Notes under the pieces: generated by a model
Told to the model about the DNA's origin: nothing
Database searches by the model: none
What the model saw: the letters and a program-made list of their open reading frames with translations, nothing else
In this document: piece by piece, positions 14,559 through 23,025 of the stretch
Layout of the letters: each line of letters begins with the position of its first letter
Position numbering within the stretch: position 1 is the first letter of the stretch
Translations under genes and position numbers: made by a program
From: DATBGE01 sp036558125
GTDB taxonomy: Bacteria; Gemmatimonadota; Gemmatimonadetes; Gemmatimonadales; GWC2-71-9
NCBI GenBank assembly: GCA_036558125.1
Contig: DATBGE010000141.1
Coordinates: 1 to 40,973 of the forward strand
Reading direction: 5' to 3'
Length of the DNA stretch: 40,973 nucleotides

Positions 14559-14987
14559 ATGCGAGTCATGGTCTTCGTCAAGGCGGACAAGAGCACCGAA
14601 GCCGGTGTCCTGCCTGATGAGAAAATGTTTGCCGAAATGGGGAAGTTCAACGAAGAGCTGGTCCAGGCCGGCATCATGCAGGCCGGCGAAGGTCTGCACC
14701 CGAGTTCCAAGGGTGCTCGGGTTCGATTCTCCGGTACCAAGCGTACCGTGATCGATGGCCCCTTCGCAGAGACCAAGGAACTGGTCGCGGGCTACTGGAT
14801 CTGGAAGGTGAACTCGCTCCAGGAGGCGATCGACTGGGCCAAGCGGTGTCCAAACCCGACAGGCGCCGAGGGCATGATTGAGATCCGGCCGATTTACGAA
14901 GCCGACGAACTGGGCGAGGGCCTCACTCCCGAGTTGCGGGAGCGGGAAGAGCGCCTGCGGGCCCAGATCGAAGCCCAGCGGTCCTGA
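14559..14987 (+). CDS. YCII/DGPF-domain protein, first copy
   Basis: AGGGGA lies ten bases before the ATG at 14559, giving 142 residues. The YCII fold is recognisable from MRVMVFVKADKSTEAG, then MFAEMGKFNEELVQAGIMQAGEGLHPSSKGARV, and VIDGPFAETKELVAGYWIWKV, which includes the name-giving DGPF motif. A helical C-terminal extension (LTPELREREERLRAQIEAQ) follows. YCII-like proteins of this type accompany ECF42 sigma factors in many phyla; their role is unknown, although they may be small enzymes or sensors. The gene leads a three-gene cassette and is transcribed from the candidate promoter just upstream. Confidence 0.9.
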   Translation: MRVMVFVKADKSTEAGVLPDEKMFAEMGKFNEELVQAGIMQAGEGLHPSSKGARVRFSGTKRTVIDGPFAETKELVAGYWIWKVNSLQEAIDWAKRCPNPTGAEGMIEIRPIYEADELGEGLTPELREREERLRAQIEAQRS

Positions 14988-15027
14988 GCCGAATCGTCCT
15001 CATTTAACGAGAAAGCGAGCCGTCACC

Positions 15028-15441
15028 GTGCGATTCATGATGCTGATGATCCCCCGGGGTTACGAGCAGGCCGCGCCGGGCACCTCTCCTGACGCGGCGG
15101 CTGTGGCGAGGATGATGAAGTACAACGAGAGTCTCCAGAAGGCTGGCGTACTGCTCGCGCTGGACGGATTGCATCCGCCCTCAATGGGAGCTCGCGTCTC
15201 CTTCCAGGGCGGGAAACCCAAGGTGACCGACGGCCCCTTCACCGAAGCCAAAGAAGTGCTGGGCGGGTACTGGATGATCCAGGTCGCCTCGAGGGAGGAG
15301 GCGATTCAGTGGGCCTCGCGCGTCCCCGCCTCGGACAACGAGGTGATCGAGGTCCGTCAGGTGCAGGAGATGTCGGATTTCCCGCCCGAGGTGCAGAAGG
15401 CCGCGGCGGGATTTCCCGAGATGCAGCGCCGGGGATCCTAG
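15028..15441 (+). CDS. YCII/DGPF-domain protein, second copy
   Basis: A GTG at 15028 fits the family N-terminus, reading MRFMMLMIPRGYEQ. The 137-residue protein has MKYNESLQKAGVLLALDGLHPPSMGARVSFQGGKPKV and VTDGPFTEAKEVLGGYWMIQVASREEAIQWASRVP, again including DGPF. It is a paralogue of the first copy, but its N-terminal half and lengths differ enough to suggest an old duplication. The ribosome site is weak (GAGAAAGCGAG). It is followed after about 58 bases by the ECF sigma gene, so it belongs to the same transcription unit. Confidence 0.88.
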   Translation: MRFMMLMIPRGYEQAAPGTSPDAAAVARMMKYNESLQKAGVLLALDGLHPPSMGARVSFQGGKPKVTDGPFTEAKEVLGGYWMIQVASREEAIQWASRVPASDNEVIEVRQVQEMSDFPPEVQKAAAGFPEMQRRGS

Positions 15442-15499
15442 CTACAGCCCGGCAATGGCGGCCTTGCACCGGAGAACCAGCCCGATCTGATTGGTGGCC

Positions 15500-16774
15500 A
15501 TGACGGCCACCGACACCCACCGCACCATCAACGCGGTCTGGAGGATCGAATCCGCCCGCATCATCGCGGGGATCGCGCGGATGGTGCGGGACGTTGGTCT
15601 CGCCGAGGACTTGGCGCAGGATGCCCTGGTGGCAGCGCTGGAACAGTGGCCCGAGTCAGGCGTGCCGGACAACCCGGGTGCCTGGCTCATGGCGGTCGCC
15701 AAGAGGCGGGCGATCGACCAGCTGCGCCGCCGGACCCGGCTCGATCGGACCGAAGCAAAGCTGGCCATCGAGGTCGAAGCCCAGCTCGAAAGCGCAGCTC
15801 CCGATCCGGACTCGGCGCTCGATGACGACATCGGCGACGATATGCTGCGCCTCATGTTCACCGCCTGCCATCCGCTGCTCTCCACCGAAGCTAGAGTCGC
15901 CCTGACCCTCCGCTTGCTGGGAGGTCTGACCACTCCAGAGATCGCGCGGGCCTTCCTGGTGCCCGAGCCGACCATCGCCCAGCGAATCGTGCGCGCCAAG
16001 CGCACGCTCGCCGAGGCCAAGGTCCCCTTTGAAGTGCCTCGGGGAACCGAACGGGCGGCCCGTCTGGCCTCGGTTCTGGAAGTGATCTACCTGATCTTCA
16101 ACGAGGGCTACACCGCGACGGCAGGTGAGGAGTGGACTCGGCCAGTGCTTTGCGAGGACGCGTTGAGACTGGCCCGGATCCTGGCAGAACTCGCTCCGGC
16201 CGAGCCGGAGGTGCACGGGCTGGTCGCCCTGATGGAGATTCAGGCCTCGAGGCTGCGCGCTCGAATCGGCCCCGGAGGCGAGCCAATTCTGCTGCTCGAT
16301 CAGAACCGGTCGCTCTGGGACCAGCTCCTCATTCGGCGGGGCCTCGCTGCGCTTGAACGCGCTCGGTCGTTGGGCGAAGCGATGGGACCCTATACCCTGC
16401 AGGCCGCGATCGCCGCCTGCCACGCCCGCGCCCGTGAGGCGGCGGCCACCGATTGGGACCAGATCGCTTCGTTGTATGCCTCGCTGTACCGGCTCATACC
16501 GTCTCCCGTGATCGAATTGAACCGGGCCGTAGCGGTTGGAATGGCGGAGGGACCGGCGGCCGGTCTCGAGTTGGTCGACGGCCTGATGGATGAGCCATCT
16601 CTCAAGAACTACCACCACCTGCCCGCGGTCCGGGGAGACCTGCTCGTGAAGCTGGGCCGCCATGAGGAGGCGGGGGCGGAATTCGAGCGGGCCGCGGCGC
16701 TGACCAGGAACGCTCGAGAACGGGAACTCCTGCTGGAAAGAGTGCGGGCTAGTACGGCGGAATCCGAAAGTTAG
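15500..16774 (+). CDS. ECF sigma factor with large C-terminal TPR-like extension (ECF42 type)
   Basis: The product is 424 residues from the ATG at 15500; a TTG and GTG just upstream are alternatives. Sigma region 2 is at about 15-85 (RMVRDVGLAEDLAQDALVAALEQWP, then GAWLMAVAKRRAIDQLRRR) and region 4 at about 115-175 (LTLRLLGGLTTPEIARAFLVPEPTIAQRIVRAKRTL). A further 230 residues form helical repeats (YLIFNEGYTATAGEEW, EVHGLVALMEIQASRLRARIG, then PSPVIELNRAVAVGMAEGP). This is the DUF6596 arrangement of ECF42. Such proteins lack an anti-sigma and may be controlled through the extension. With the two DGPF genes upstream it makes the standard ECF42 cassette. Confidence 0.93.
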   Translation: MTATDTHRTINAVWRIESARIIAGIARMVRDVGLAEDLAQDALVAALEQWPESGVPDNPGAWLMAVAKRRAIDQLRRRTRLDRTEAKLAIEVEAQLESAAPDPDSALDDDIGDDMLRLMFTACHPLLSTEARVALTLRLLGGLTTPEIARAFLVPEPTIAQRIVRAKRTLAEAKVPFEVPRGTERAARLASVLEVIYLIFNEGYTATAGEEWTRPVLCEDALRLARILAELAPAEPEVHGLVALMEIQASRLRARIGPGGEPILLLDQNRSLWDQLLIRRGLAALERARSLGEAMGPYTLQAAIAACHARAREAAATDWDQIASLYASLYRLIPSPVIELNRAVAVGMAEGPAAGLELVDGLMDEPSLKNYHHLPAVRGDLLVKLGRHEEAGAEFERAAALTRNARERELLLERVRASTAESES

Positions 16775-17067
16775 CCGCCTGCCATCGCTCCAACGACCAG
16801 AAACGGCTCGTCCCCTTTCACCACGGCATCGGGCAGGGGAGTATCCGGCGTCTCGTGGGACAGATCCTGCTCGCACGCGAAGAAGCGAACGAAGGCTCGG
16901 CGCCGTTGCGTAGCCTGGTCTCGAATAGTGCCGCGGAGCATCGGGTAGGAGGCCTCCAGGGCGTCCAGCACCGCCCGCTGGGTCGCGGGTTCGGCCACAC
17001 GCACGGCCACCTCGCCGTCCACCCGAGCCAGGGTTCTCAGATGCTGGGGCAGTACCACGCGGATCAT
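16771..17067 (-). CDS. MoaD/ThiS-like ubiquitin-fold protein
   Basis: The 98-residue product has the beta-grasp pattern (MIRVVLPQHLRTLARVDGEVAVRVAE, then TQRAVLDALEASYPMLRGTIRDQ) and ends in a Gly-Gly doublet after GAMAGG, as expected for sulfur-carrier MoaD/ThiS proteins whose C-terminus is activated by adenylation. The acidic middle (DLSHETPDTPLPDAVVKGDEPF) replaces the usual short loop. The C-terminus fits a carrier, but no cognate adenylating enzyme is in the window. The stop overlaps that of the sigma gene by four bases (convergent), and the start overlaps the BNR gene stop by ATGA, so it is co-translated with that gene. Confidence 0.85.
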   Translation of the reverse strand: MIRVVLPQHLRTLARVDGEVAVRVAEPATQRAVLDALEASYPMLRGTIRDQATQRRRAFVRFFACEQDLSHETPDTPLPDAVVKGDEPFLVVGAMAGG

Positions 17068-18179
17068 GGTAAGGTCTGTACCTCGACCGAAAGAACCGGC
17101 GGAAGGTCCCGCACGATAGACGCCCAGGTATCACCCGCGTCGGGGGAGGCATAGACCTGTCCGCCGGTGGTGCCGAAGTAGATGCCGCAGGAGTCGAGGG
17201 AGTCCACCGCCATCGCGTCGCGGAGCACGTTCACATAGCAGTCGCTTTGCGGCAGCCCTCTGGTCAGCGCCTCCCACTCGTTTCCGCCGGTCCGGCTCCG
17301 GTAGACCCGGAGCTTCCCCTCCGGCGGATAGTGCTCCGAATCGCTCTTGATCGGGACCACGTAGATCGTCTCCGGCTCGTGGGCGTGGATGTCGATCGGG
17401 AATCCGAAGTCGGTCGGGAGATTGCCGCTTACCTCGCGCCACGATTCTCCACCGTTGTCGCTCCGCATCACGTCCCAGTGCTTCTGCATGAACAGAACTT
17501 CAGGCCGGGAGGGATGCATCGCGATTCGATGGACACAATGTCCCACCTCGGCGTCCTGGTCGGGGATCTGCGCCGACCTGAGGCCTCGGTTGATAGGACG
17601 CCAACTCTCGCCTCCGTCGTCGCTGCGGAATGCTCCGGCCGCGGAGATGGCGATGAACATCCGGCCTGGATTGGCGCGATCCAGGAGGATCGTGTGCAGG
17701 CACATGCCGCCGGCACCAGGCTGCCATTTGGCCCCCGAGCCATGGCGACGAAGACCCGGCAGCTCCTGCCAGGTCTGCCCGCCGTCTTTCGACCGAAACA
17801 GGGCGGCATCCTCGACACCGGCGTAAACCATGTCCGGATCGTCCAGTGACGGCTCCAGGTGCCAGGCCCGCTTGAACTCCCAGGGGTGCGGGGTCCCGTC
17901 GTACCACTGGTGAGTGCCAGTCACGCCGTCGTACTCGAACTTGTTTCCGACCGCCTCCCAGGTCTTCCCCCCATCGCTCGAGCGCTGGATGACCTGACCG
18001 AACCAGCCGCTGCTCTGCGAGGCGTACAAGCGGTTTGGATCTGCGGGGGAGCCCTTGAGGTGGTAGATCTCCCAGCCGCCGAAGTGGGGTCCGCTGACCT
18101 CCCAACGTGCCCGTTTTCCGTCAGCGGTGAGCAGGAAGGCGCCCTTGCGCGTACCCACCAGTACTCGAACATTGCTCAT
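17064..18179 (-). CDS. BNR/Asp-box beta-propeller protein
   Basis: A very strong AGGAGGTG precedes the ATG at 18179, giving about 371 residues. Five Asp boxes (S-x-D-x-G-x-T/S-W) are visible: SSDGGKTWEAV, SKDGGQTWQEL, SDDGGESWRPI, SDNGGESWREV and SPDAGDTWASI. They repeat every 40-90 residues, as in sialidase-like or VPS10-like propellers. No signal peptide is present, so it is probably cytosolic and not a classical exo-sialidase. Histidine-rich spots such as GTHQWYDGTPHPWEFKRAWH and CVHRIAMHPSRP may form a metal or ligand site. This type is often found beside a MoaD/ThiS-like gene, as here. Confidence 0.9.
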   Translation of the reverse strand: MSNVRVLVGTRKGAFLLTADGKRARWEVSGPHFGGWEIYHLKGSPADPNRLYASQSSGWFGQVIQRSSDGGKTWEAVGNKFEYDGVTGTHQWYDGTPHPWEFKRAWHLEPSLDDPDMVYAGVEDAALFRSKDGGQTWQELPGLRRHGSGAKWQPGAGGMCLHTILLDRANPGRMFIAISAAGAFRSDDGGESWRPINRGLRSAQIPDQDAEVGHCVHRIAMHPSRPEVLFMQKHWDVMRSDNGGESWREVSGNLPTDFGFPIDIHAHEPETIYVVPIKSDSEHYPPEGKLRVYRSRTGGNEWEALTRGLPQSDCYVNVLRDAMAVDSLDSCGIYFGTTGGQVYASPDAGDTWASIVRDLPPVLSVEVQTLP

Positions 18180-18392
18180 TTCACACCTCCTTCGGAACTT
18201 GGTGCACCTACCCTCAGAATCTCCCGATGACAGGGACGTGTCAACGCGAGGAGGTTCACCGTCTGGCGACCCCCACATTTACCCCTATATTCACGCTCCT
18301 ATCCGTGGGATAGCCTGCACAGTGTGCGGGCAGGAAGCGCCTATGGCTACTGCGATGCTGGTCGAACCGACGTCCAGTGGGGTAGCGGGATA
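18180..18392. promoter_or_regulatory. Divergent promoter region between the BNR gene and the kinase operon
   Basis: This 213-base gap separates genes transcribed in opposite directions, so it must hold promoters for both. I could not identify convincing -35 and -10 boxes. The minus-strand side ends with the AGGAGGTG ribosome site of the BNR gene. Confidence 0.4.
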
Positions 18393-20651
18393 ATGCCGGG
18401 CCTCTTTGAACGCCTGAGCGAGGCGTTGGCGTCCCGCTACAAGATCGAGCGGGAAGTGGGCCAGGGAGGAATGGCGAAAGTCTTCCTGGCCCATGACCTG
18501 AAATACGAACGCGCCGTTGCCGTGAAGGTGCTTCGACCCGACGTTGCCGCAGAGGTCGGGGCCGCGCGCTTCCTCCGCGAGATTCAGATCGCCGCCCGGC
18601 TGCACCACCCGCACATCCTGCCGCTCTACGATTCCGATCAGGCCGATGGACTGCTCTATTACGTCATGCCCTACATCGAGGGCGAGTCGCTACGCCAGCG
18701 CCTGCTGCGTGAACGCCAGCTCCCGGTGCCCGAGGCGCTCCAGATCGCCCGCGAGGTGGCCGACGCGCTGAGTTATGCCCACAGCTGCAATGTGGTCCAC
18801 CGGGACATCAAACCGGCCAACATCCTGCTCGACTCGGGTCACGCGCTGGTCGCGGATTTCGGCGTCGCTCGCGCCGTCGGGGGAGCCCAGACCTCATCGG
18901 GCCACGTCATCGGCACTCCGGCCTACATGAGCCCGGAGCAGGTTGACGGCAGCGAGTACCTCGACGGCCGCAGCGACATCTACAGTCTGGGGTGCGTGCT
19001 CTTTGAAATGCTGACCGGGGATCCGCCGTTCCGCGGCTCCACCGTCACCGCCATCATTGCCAACCGCCTCACTTCGCCGGCGCCTTCGCCCCGTCAGTTC
19101 CGGGAGCTCGTACCCGAAGCGGTAGACGCGGCGGTGAAGAAGGCGATGGCCAATCTCCCTGCCGACCGGTTCACCTCCGCCACGCAGTTTGCCGAGGCGA
19201 TCGGGACCGCCGCCACTACCGCCATCGCGGTCGGCGCGGCTCAGGCCATCGCGCAGGAAGTGGCCAGTGGTCCCAAAGCTGTCGCGGTGTTGCCGTTCGA
19301 AAACATGAGCACCGATCCGGAGAATGAATACTTCAGCGATGGCATCACCGACGACATCATCGCCCAGCTTTCCAAGATCAGCGCGCTCAAGGTGATTTCC
19401 CGCACCTCCTCGATGCAGTACAAGAAGACGACCAAGAAGATCGCCCTCGTCGCCGAAGAGCTCGGCGTCGGCGCAATTCTCGAGGGGAGCGTCCGCAAGG
19501 CCGGTCCCCGGGTCCGCATCGTGGTACACCTGGTGGATCCTCGCTCGGAGAAGCACCTCTGGGGCGAAACCTTCGACCGTCAGCTCACCGACGTTTTCGA
19601 AGTGCAGAGCGAGGTTGCCCAGCAGATCACCGGCGCCCTGGCGGTGACGCTGTCTCCTGAGGAAAAGCAGCGAGTCGAGAAGAAGGCAACCGGCGACGCC
19701 GAGGCCTACAACCTGTACCTGCTGGGACGGTTCCACGCCAACAAGTGGTCCGAAGCCAACGTGCAGAAGGGGATCGAGTACTACCAGGAGGCAATCGGCA
19801 AGGACCCCCACTACGCCGTGGCCTACGCCGGGATGTCCGATGCCTTGGAGTTGTTGAGTATCGGGTTCGGCTCCAAACCGCCGGTCGAGTATCTCGCCCA
19901 GGCCAAGGCCATGGCGCTGAAGGCGCTGGAAATGGACGACACGCTCGCCGAGGCGCATACCTCGTTGGCTTATGCGCGGTGGCTGGGCGACCTGGATTGG
20001 TCCGGCGCCGAAAGGGAATTCAAGCGCGCGCTCGAGTTGAAGACCAGCTACGTGATGGCCCACGAATGGTACGCGGAATACCTGGCGGCCCTGGGCCGGC
20101 ACGATGAAGCCTTGTCAGAGATCAAGCGTGCTCAGCAGCTCGACCCCTTGTCAGTCCCCGTTACCCGGGCGGTTGGCTGGGTCCTCTATTTCGCCCGCCG
20201 GTACGACCAAGCCATTGAGGAGCTGCAGAAGGCGCTCGCGATGGATCCCGAGTTCCTCGGCGCACGCTTGGTCCTCTGGTGGGTATATGTGGCCAAGGGG
20301 GCTTACGACGTCGCGATCGCCGATATCCGGCAAGGGCTGGAGAAGCCCGGCTTGAAGACGGTAAAGAAACTGATGTTGGCCTACGCCTGCGCCGCCGCCG
20401 GCAACAAGGAAGAGGCCAATGGCCTGCTCTGGGAGCTGGAGCCCAAGATCGCAAGCGAGAACCGGCTTGCCCTCCTCTCGGCACTCCTCTTTACCGCCTT
20501 GGACATGAAGGACCGGGCGTTCCAGCAGCTGCACCGGGCCTACGAGCTTCGCGAACCTGGATTACTCTTCCTGAAGGTGGCGCCGTGGCTTGATCCCCTC
20601 CGGTCCGACCCGCGCTATGGTGCGCTGGTCGAGCAGTTGGGACTCGGCTGA
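18393..20651 (+). CDS. Ser/Thr protein kinase with adenylate-cyclase-like TolB/FlgO module and TPRs
   Basis: The ATG at 18393 has only a weak GCGGGA upstream and gives 752 residues. A Hanks-type kinase domain spans about 15-270: glycine loop GQGGMAKV at 23-30, Lys45 in VAVKVL, HRDIKPAN at 136-143, DFG at 155-157 and GTPAYMSPE at 174-182. All catalytic residues are present. A module at about 294-440 (VAVLPFENMSTDPENEYFSDG, then LEGSVRKAGPRVRI) is the type found with TPR adenylate cyclases. TPR-like helices fill 450-750. No membrane segment is evident, so it is likely cytosolic. It leads the ABC/STAS block. Confidence 0.92.
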   Translation: MPGLFERLSEALASRYKIEREVGQGGMAKVFLAHDLKYERAVAVKVLRPDVAAEVGAARFLREIQIAARLHHPHILPLYDSDQADGLLYYVMPYIEGESLRQRLLRERQLPVPEALQIAREVADALSYAHSCNVVHRDIKPANILLDSGHALVADFGVARAVGGAQTSSGHVIGTPAYMSPEQVDGSEYLDGRSDIYSLGCVLFEMLTGDPPFRGSTVTAIIANRLTSPAPSPRQFRELVPEAVDAAVKKAMANLPADRFTSATQFAEAIGTAATTAIAVGAAQAIAQEVASGPKAVAVLPFENMSTDPENEYFSDGITDDIIAQLSKISALKVISRTSSMQYKKTTKKIALVAEELGVGAILEGSVRKAGPRVRIVVHLVDPRSEKHLWGETFDRQLTDVFEVQSEVAQQITGALAVTLSPEEKQRVEKKATGDAEAYNLYLLGRFHANKWSEANVQKGIEYYQEAIGKDPHYAVAYAGMSDALELLSIGFGSKPPVEYLAQAKAMALKALEMDDTLAEAHTSLAYARWLGDLDWSGAEREFKRALELKTSYVMAHEWYAEYLAALGRHDEALSEIKRAQQLDPLSVPVTRAVGWVLYFARRYDQAIEELQKALAMDPEFLGARLVLWWVYVAKGAYDVAIADIRQGLEKPGLKTVKKLMLAYACAAAGNKEEANGLLWELEPKIASENRLALLSALLFTALDMKDRAFQQLHRAYELREPGLLFLKVAPWLDPLRSDPRYGALVEQLGLG

Positions 20652-20743
20652 CCGGCCCGGTGACTCCCGCCCGTTCCCAGGGCAGCAGCATCCACTCGAT
20701 CATCATCCCGTTTCGGGAGTACTTTGACCAGGGAGGCTCAAAC

Positions 20744-21778
20744 GTGTATCGGCTCACCAGTGTAGCGGCCGTCGTCGCGCTCGTTCTCGCTTGCGGTGGA
20801 AAGGCCGACTCCAAGGCGGCCGGAGGGGAAGCGGGGGCGGCAGCCGCCGACACCGGATCCAAGCCGCTCATTGCGCTGATTCGGGCGGCCGACTGGATGG
20901 GCAGCGAGTGGGCCGAGGATGCGATCCGGGTCGGACTCCTCGAAGCCGACCTCGAGGCGGGCCGGGACTACGAGCTCAAGATCTCGAGCGCGCAGGGAGA
21001 TCTGACAACGCTACCGAGTCTGATTGACGCGGCGATCGACGCCAAGGCCAAGGTCATCGTGACCCTGCAGGACGCGACTCTTCAGGCCGCGGTCCAGCGT
21101 GCCAAGTCGGTTCCGATCGTCTTCAACCTTCTCTCCGACCCCTTCGCGGCCGGGGCCGGGACCAGCGACTCCAACCACCTCGCAAATATCACCGGCGTTT
21201 ACTCCCCCGGCTTCGGCGATCCGGAGCAGACCAAACGGGTCGAGCTGATCCGTCGGATTCTTCCCAAGGCCAAGCGGCTCGGTGTCCTCTTCAGCCCCGA
21301 AGAGCAGCTCTCGGTCATCTTCAAGGATCGGATGACAAAGGCCGCGGAAACCGCTGGCATGAAGGTGACTGCCACACCGGTAGGCAGCGTGGGAGAAGTG
21401 GGGGACGTCACCCGCTCGCTCTGCGGGAAGGTGGACGCAATCGAGCTCTTCGGAAACGCCGCCCATGCCGGCTTCGGCGCCCTCATCAAGGTGGCGAAGG
21501 AGTGCAAGGTCCCGGTTTTCTCGCCCTCGCCATTTGAGGTCATGCAAGGGGCCATCGCCTCGTTCTATCCCGACTTCCAGGAAGGCGGGGTGGTCGCGGG
21601 CAAGATGATCGCCCGGGTCTTGAAGGGTGAAAGCCCGGGAACCATTCCCTTCTACCGGTTGGTTACCACGAAGACTGCAGTCAATCCGGCCGAGGCCGGC
21701 AAGATGGGCGTCACCTTGCCGCCCGATGTGGTCAAGCAGGCCGACACCGTCGTGGGCGGAGGTGCCCAGCCTCAATGA
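20744..21778 (+). CDS. TrpX-type ABC transporter substrate-binding lipoprotein
   Basis: A GTG at 20744 is chosen because GGGAGG sits eight bases upstream and the next residues form a signal peptide, YRLTSVAAVVALVLAC, with lipobox LVLAC. The mature protein of about 325 residues matches the TrpX/PF04392 periplasmic-binding fold: PLIALIRAADWMGSEWAEDAIRVGLLEADL, then KVIVTLQDATLQAAVQRAKSVPIVFNLLSDPF and VDAIELFGNAAHAGFGALIKVAKECKVPVFS. It ends with GTIPFYRLVTTKTAVNPAEAGKMGVTLP, typical of this family. TrpX homologues import aromatic or other small organic molecules; the ligand here is unknown. The gene overlaps the STAS gene by ATGA. Confidence 0.9.
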   Translation: MYRLTSVAAVVALVLACGGKADSKAAGGEAGAAAADTGSKPLIALIRAADWMGSEWAEDAIRVGLLEADLEAGRDYELKISSAQGDLTTLPSLIDAAIDAKAKVIVTLQDATLQAAVQRAKSVPIVFNLLSDPFAAGAGTSDSNHLANITGVYSPGFGDPEQTKRVELIRRILPKAKRLGVLFSPEEQLSVIFKDRMTKAAETAGMKVTATPVGSVGEVGDVTRSLCGKVDAIELFGNAAHAGFGALIKVAKECKVPVFSPSPFEVMQGAIASFYPDFQEGGVVAGKMIARVLKGESPGTIPFYRLVTTKTAVNPAEAGKMGVTLPPDVVKQADTVVGGGAQPQ

Positions 21779-23016
21779 GGATCGAAGCCGCCCGGGACGG
21801 GGGCTCCGCGGTCCTGCACCTCGACGGACGCCTCGACCGGGAGTGGGCGGAACATCTTTCGGATACGTTGGAGGACCTGCTCCAGGACGGGGTCAGGTCC
21901 CTGAGCATCGACTTTTCGGGCGTGACCTACGTCAGCTCGGCGGCCACCAAGGTCCTGGCCCGGTGGCAGCAGGAGCTGTCCCTCCTTCGGGGCGAAGTCC
22001 ACCTCACCTCACTGCCGCCCGTCGCCCGTGAGGTGTTCGAAATTGCCGGGTGGGACTCGACCTTCGGCTCGGCTAGCCGCAGCGGGCCCCGCAGCGGTGA
22101 AATGCGCCGCTCTTACTGGCACAGCCGGGCGGACATCGCCGCCAACGGCGACTTCGAATTATCGGCTTGTTCCCCTCCCGGCACCCTGACGTGCCGCCCG
22201 GTCGGCGACCCAGCCCGGCTCACCCGCGGACCCATCGGCCCCGATAGCTGCCAAACGATCTCGTTTCCCGACGCTGCGTTCGGGCTGGGGATCGGCGCGA
22301 TCGGCGGAAGCTATGACGAGTGCAGGGCGCGACTGGGGGAACTCATCGGCGTCGCCGGCTGTGTCGCCTATTTCCCCAGCGACGGAGAGCGCATGGCGGA
22401 CTACCTCGTGAGTGGCGGGCCCCGGGCTCCTCGCGCCCTGCTCGCATCAGGGCTGGTGTGCGACGGCGGGTTTTCCCAGCTGATGCGATTCAGCGTGCGC
22501 CAGGAGGCGGAGGCGGTTCCGATCTCCGAGGTCGCAGCCATCGCCCTGGAGGCGACTGGCGGAGCGCCGGCAGGCTTTGTCGTTGCGGGTGAAACGGTCG
22601 GCCTTTGCGGAGCGCGGCTCCGGCACTCTCCGGCAAAGGGAGAGACGGGGCTCCAGTTCGAGGTGCCCTCGATCCGCGACTGGTTAAGCTTCGCACCGGA
22701 ACGAACCCACGCGGTGACGACGTCGCTGATCGTCGGGGTCGCGGCCCGGAAGCGCGAGGGGCCGCTCGCCGAACATCTCCGTCCTCTGACCCCGATGGGC
22801 GACCTGTTCGGTCATCTCCACGCCGCGGTGTTTTCCTATCATCCAATGCCCAAGCGCACCGTGGAGCTCACGGCCCTCCTGCGGGGACTCTTCGCCAACC
22901 ACCAACTCCGTGATGTCCTGCACCTCATGTGGGATGACCGGAGCGAAGGCGCTGTCCAGGAAAGCGCGCTGCTTCGCGGGGTCGGCTGGATCGGACCCAT
23001 CACGCAGTTCAACTGA
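21775..23016 (+). CDS. STAS-domain protein with a ~300-residue C-terminal domain of unknown fold
   Basis: The first ~100 residues are a STAS domain: RIEAARDGGSAVLHLDGRLDREWAEHLSDTLEDLLQDGVRSLSIDFSGVTYVSSAATKVL. The YVSSAATK loop is where SpoIIAA-type proteins carry the phosphorylatable Ser, and several Ser are available here. The remainder (110-413) begins SYWHSRADIAANGDFELSACS and contains PSDGERMADYLVSGGPRAPRALLASGLVCDGGFSQLM and HLHAAVFSYHPMPKRTVELTALLRGLF; I do not recognise it. It may be a ligand- or signal-binding domain. It is embedded in an ABC operon between the binding protein and the permease, so it likely regulates that transporter. Confidence 0.85.
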   Translation: MRIEAARDGGSAVLHLDGRLDREWAEHLSDTLEDLLQDGVRSLSIDFSGVTYVSSAATKVLARWQQELSLLRGEVHLTSLPPVAREVFEIAGWDSTFGSASRSGPRSGEMRRSYWHSRADIAANGDFELSACSPPGTLTCRPVGDPARLTRGPIGPDSCQTISFPDAAFGLGIGAIGGSYDECRARLGELIGVAGCVAYFPSDGERMADYLVSGGPRAPRALLASGLVCDGGFSQLMRFSVRQEAEAVPISEVAAIALEATGGAPAGFVVAGETVGLCGARLRHSPAKGETGLQFEVPSIRDWLSFAPERTHAVTTSLIVGVAARKREGPLAEHLRPLTPMGDLFGHLHAAVFSYHPMPKRTVELTALLRGLFANHQLRDVLHLMWDDRSEGAVQESALLRGVGWIGPITQFN

Positions 23017-23025
23017 GTTCCGGCT

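Noticed and set aside
15656..17152. A 498-residue open frame on the minus strand across the sigma factor gene
   Set aside because: It is opposite a well-recognised ECF sigma factor and BNR gene, and its composition (Arg, Gly and Pro rich, no motifs) is what high-GC antisense frames give.
18894..20102. A 402-residue minus-strand frame opposite the large kinase
   Set aside because: The plus strand has an intact kinase domain. The minus-strand product has no family pattern.
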